A DNA stretch of 7,287 nt from Planctomycetota bacterium. GTDB taxonomy: Bacteria; Planctomycetota; Phycisphaerae; UBA1845. The notes beneath the pieces are model-generated. The model did not search any database, had not been told where the DNA came from, and saw only the letters and a list, made by a program, of their open reading frames with translations. Made by a program: the position numbers and the translations under genes. Shown piece by piece: positions 5,301-7,287 of this stretch. The DNA lies in the NCBI GenBank assembly GCA_022561415.1, contig JADFRH010000119.1, forward strand, positions 1 through 7,287. The letters are read 5' to 3'. Position 1 is the first letter of the stretch; every line of letters begins with the position of its first letter.

Positions 5301-6533
5301 ATGGTCGGGTTGCTACTCGCTCAAACGTCGGGGGAGGTTTCCAAACATGTCCCCATGATTCAGCACGAGGCCGGCATTCTTGCGGTGCTGCTCGCCTGCC
5401 TGGCCGGCATCTTCTGGGCGACTGAGCACCCGATCATCGGGCGGATCTTCAAGGTCATCCCGTCGCTCATTTTCTGTTATTTCATTCCCACGACGTTGAC
5501 CACGTTCGGTGTGATTCCCGAAGAAGCCCCGCTCTACGATTGGATCAAGGCGTTCGTCTTACCGGCTTCGTTGTTCCTGCTCGTGATTGCACTCGATGTG
5601 CCGGGGATCATTCGCCTGGGACCCAAGGCCGTGATCATGATGCTGGCCGGGACGTTCGGCGTCGTCATCGGCGGGCCGATCTCGCTCATGATCTGCAAAG
5701 GCATGCTGCCGGAAGATGCCTGGCGCGGCATGACCGCGCTGTGCGGAAGCTGGATCGGCGGCGGGGCCAACTTCGTCGCCCTCGGCGACATCGCAGAAGC
5801 CAGTGACCAGATGATAGCACTCATGGTCATCCCCGACGTCTTCCTGGCCAACGTCTGGATGGGCGTACTTCTTTACTTCGCCGCCAATCAGGTGGCGATT
5901 GATCGCAAGACCGGCGCTAACACCGACGCCATCGACGATTTGAAGCGGCGGATGACCGCTTTCCAGGAGAAGGTCAACCGGATTCCGACGCTTCCCGACT
6001 TGATGATGATCCTCGCGCTTGGATTCGGGGCGAGCTGGCTTGCCTTTGACATCGGCGGGCGCCTGCCCGAGATCAAAACGGGTGACAACGTGCTCATTTC
6101 AGCCACGAGCTGGAAGTATATTCTTGTGACGTCGGTGGGCGTCGCACTTTCGTTCACGAAGGTGCGCAATCTCGAAGGCGCCGGCGCGTCAAAGATCGGC
6201 ACGGTGATGATCTACCTGCTGGTCGCCTGCATCGGTGCTTCAGCCGACTTTCGGAAGATCCTAGACGCGCCGGGCTTTCTGATGGCCGGTGCCATCTGGA
6301 TCGTGATTCACATAATTGTCTTGTTGACTGTTGGCAAGCTGATCAAAGCGCCCATCTTCTTCGTGGCCGTCGGCTCTCAGGCCAACATCGGCGGGGCGGC
6401 CAGTGCCCCGGTTGTGGCGTCGGCGTTTCATCCATCGCTCGCCCCGGTCGGCGCCCTGCTCGCCATCGCCGGCTACGTCCTGGGCACCTACGCCGGACTG
6501 CTGTGCATGAAGCTCCTGCAAGCGGTGGCGTAG
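5301..6533 (+). CDS. DUF819-family multi-spanning membrane protein
   Basis: The 410-residue hydrophobic product fits the DUF819 (YjcL-like) family of inner-membrane proteins. Its biochemical function is not established; its build resembles secondary transporters. About ten membrane segments alternate with short loops, with one longer charged loop at about 197-228. Two glycine-rich motifs, GSWIGGGANFVAL (149-161) and GSQANIGGAASAPVV (358-372), sit in the two halves and look like the same element repeated, as in transporters with an inverted two-domain fold. The start is uncertain: the ATG at 5301 has no ribosome site, and the ATG at 5355 (392 residues) has a strong purine-rich GGGGAGG too far upstream (17 bases). 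The hydrophobic core begins after residue 23, so either start keeps it. It lies 78 bases after the ferredoxin-TPR gene on the same strand, probably in one operon, and runs tail-to-tail with the propeller gene. Confidence 0.85.
   Translation: MVGLLLAQTSGEVSKHVPMIQHEAGILAVLLACLAGIFWATEHPIIGRIFKVIPSLIFCYFIPTTLTTFGVIPEEAPLYDWIKAFVLPASLFLLVIALDVPGIIRLGPKAVIMMLAGTFGVVIGGPISLMICKGMLPEDAWRGMTALCGSWIGGGANFVALGDIAEASDQMIALMVIPDVFLANVWMGVLLYFAANQVAIDRKTGANTDAIDDLKRRMTAFQEKVNRIPTLPDLMMILALGFGASWLAFDIGGRLPEIKTGDNVLISATSWKYILVTSVGVALSFTKVRNLEGAGASKIGTVMIYLLVACIGASADFRKILDAPGFLMAGAIWIVIHIIVLLTVGKLIKAPIFFVAVGSQANIGGAASAPVVASAFHPSLAPVGALLAIAGYVLGTYAGLLCMKLLQAVA
5331..5358 (+). promoter_or_regulatory. Strong SD with a three-codon leader frame overlapping an internal ATG
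   Basis: GGGGAGG at 5331-5337 is the strongest Shine-Dalgarno match near the start of the DUF819 gene. Nine bases after it is an ATG at 5347 in another frame, which reads Met-Ser-Pro and then stops at TGA 5356-5358. That stop overlaps the in-frame ATG at 5355 as ATGA. This would allow ribosomes to load at the SD and re-initiate on the DUF819 frame at 5355. It may instead be chance, if translation starts at 5301. Confidence 0.3.
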
Positions 6534-6571
6534 GCGCTGCGAAGATGTGGCTCCGCACACCTATAGAGTTT

Positions 6572-7287
6572 CTACCGAGATGATTCGTGGACGCGCCCGC
6601 GCCGGACCAAATTCGCTCCGACGCCCAATAGAAGGCACGCCATCACGACGACTCCCCACTGGGAAACGGTGGGTACGTCTACGAATGGAACCGGTAGCGG
6701 ACCGATCGCGATGCCCAACGGCTCGCTGCCCGGTTGGGCGATGATCGTGGTCAGGTCACTCCAGTCCGTTAGTCCGCGCCCGACGCCGATGGGCGACGTG
6801 CAGGTCCAGAATAGGAATTGCGTTGCGGGATCGACGGCCACACCATTCGGCTGGCATCCCAAGACGAATGTTTCGTTCGTGCGAATGCCCCCGGGGATGG
6901 TCGCCTCCGCAATAAACTGAAACTGCTGGTTCGCCCAATACACGTGGCCACTTGTGCGTTCGAGATCGAGGTCACGCGCGAAGCCGTTATCCGCCAGGAA
7001 GAAGAGATTGAGTGAACTGCCGTCCAAGTTGACGTGATGAACACCCGAAGAATTGATCCAATAGACCTTGCCGTCGACCCAATCGATCGAAATACCCGAG
7101 CCTTGGGATCCGTTTAGATCGTAGACCGTCTCGATGCTGCTGCCGTCAAGATCGCATCGCCTTATGCCCGCACCAGCCGCTTCAATCCAATAGAGCTTCT
7201 GTGCCGCAAGGTCGAGAGCGACGTCGCGTGGCGTTCCACCGGCATTGACGAGCAACTCAATGTTGGTGCCGTCCAAGTCGGCACGTT
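6572..7287 (-). CDS. YWTD-type beta-propeller protein with IPTL-CTERM-like tail, 5' partial
   Basis: The frame is open to the right edge, so the start (and any signal peptide) lies outside the window; a TTG at 7276 is merely the first possible internal start, from which residues are numbered. LDL-receptor-class-B-like units recur: KLYWIEA...RCDLDGSS (28-47), KVYWINSSGVHHVNLDGSS (70-88), HVYWANQ (111-117) and FLFWTC (154-159), with another DLDG at the edge. Such units form propeller blades and suggest binding or an extracellular surface role. The C-terminus has VPTVSQWG (201-208), a hydrophobic span (208-224) and RRGR (225-228), the layout of IPTL-CTERM sorting signals that anchor or process exported proteins. 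It ends 38 bases from the convergent DUF819 gene, with no clear terminator between. The ligand is unknown. Confidence 0.8.
   Translation of the reverse strand, partial: RADLDGTNIELLVNAGGTPRDVALDLAAQKLYWIEAAGAGIRRCDLDGSSIETVYDLNGSQGSGISIDWVDGKVYWINSSGVHHVNLDGSSLNLFFLADNGFARDLDLERTSGHVYWANQQFQFIAEATIPGGIRTNETFVLGCQPNGVAVDPATQFLFWTCTSPIGVGRGLTDWSDLTTIIAQPGSEPLGIAIGPLPVPFVDVPTVSQWGVVVMACLLLGVGANLVRRGRVHESSR

Noticed and set aside
5222..5425. A 67-codon frame starting at a GTG overlapping the ferredoxin-TPR stop
   Set aside because: It runs out of frame into the DUF819 gene and resembles no known protein.
6534..6571. A bidirectional terminator between the convergent DUF819 and propeller genes
   Set aside because: Only 4-bp complementary arms are present and no T tract is found on either strand.

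Overview
The window most resembles a piece of a GC-rich Planctomycetota genome. This is inferred from protein character, not from a marker gene. Three things point there: a C-terminal VPTVSQWG-type (IPTL-CTERM-like) sorting tail, a NapH/NosR-like membrane ferredoxin fused to TPR repeats, and a strong G/C-rich hairpin with a GGCTTACGCC-like core. No rRNA, tRNA, CRISPR array or phage gene is visible.

Layout, left to right. Bases 1-258 hold no convincing gene but are dense in inverted repeats, including a good minus-strand intrinsic terminator. Next is an apparently intact IS1595-family (ISXO2-like) transposase on the minus strand (259-1206). It has its own probable promoter and an imperfect pair of inverted arms. 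A minus-strand pair follows: dprA (natural transformation and recombination mediator, stop at 1303) and, upstream of it, a PilZ-domain gene (2647-3081). A divergent intergenic region of about 300 bp (3082-3389) carries a probable plus-strand promoter and a hairpin at the predicted 5' end of the transcript. On the plus strand, a multi-spanning 4Fe-4S protein with a C-terminal TPR domain (3390-5222) is followed by a DUF819 multi-spanning membrane protein (about 5301-6533). The right edge holds the 3' part of a minus-strand gene for a surface or exported YWTD-type beta-propeller with a sorting tail (6572 to beyond 7287).

How the genes may work together. PilZ and dprA are co-oriented and could be co-transcribed, which would put a c-di-GMP-binding-type domain next to a DNA-uptake gene. 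The ferredoxin-TPR protein and the DUF819 protein are also co-oriented and close, so a membrane redox module serving or powering a transport-like protein is possible but unproven. The transposase is probably a recent arrival: its base composition is visibly less GC-rich than its neighbours.

The most unusual items are the iron-sulfur protein with non-standard cysteine motifs and a TPR tail, its pairing with DUF819, the SD/mini-ORF arrangement at the DUF819 start, the dyad upstream of dprA, and the structured gene-free left edge. I found no clearly new defence or mobile system.
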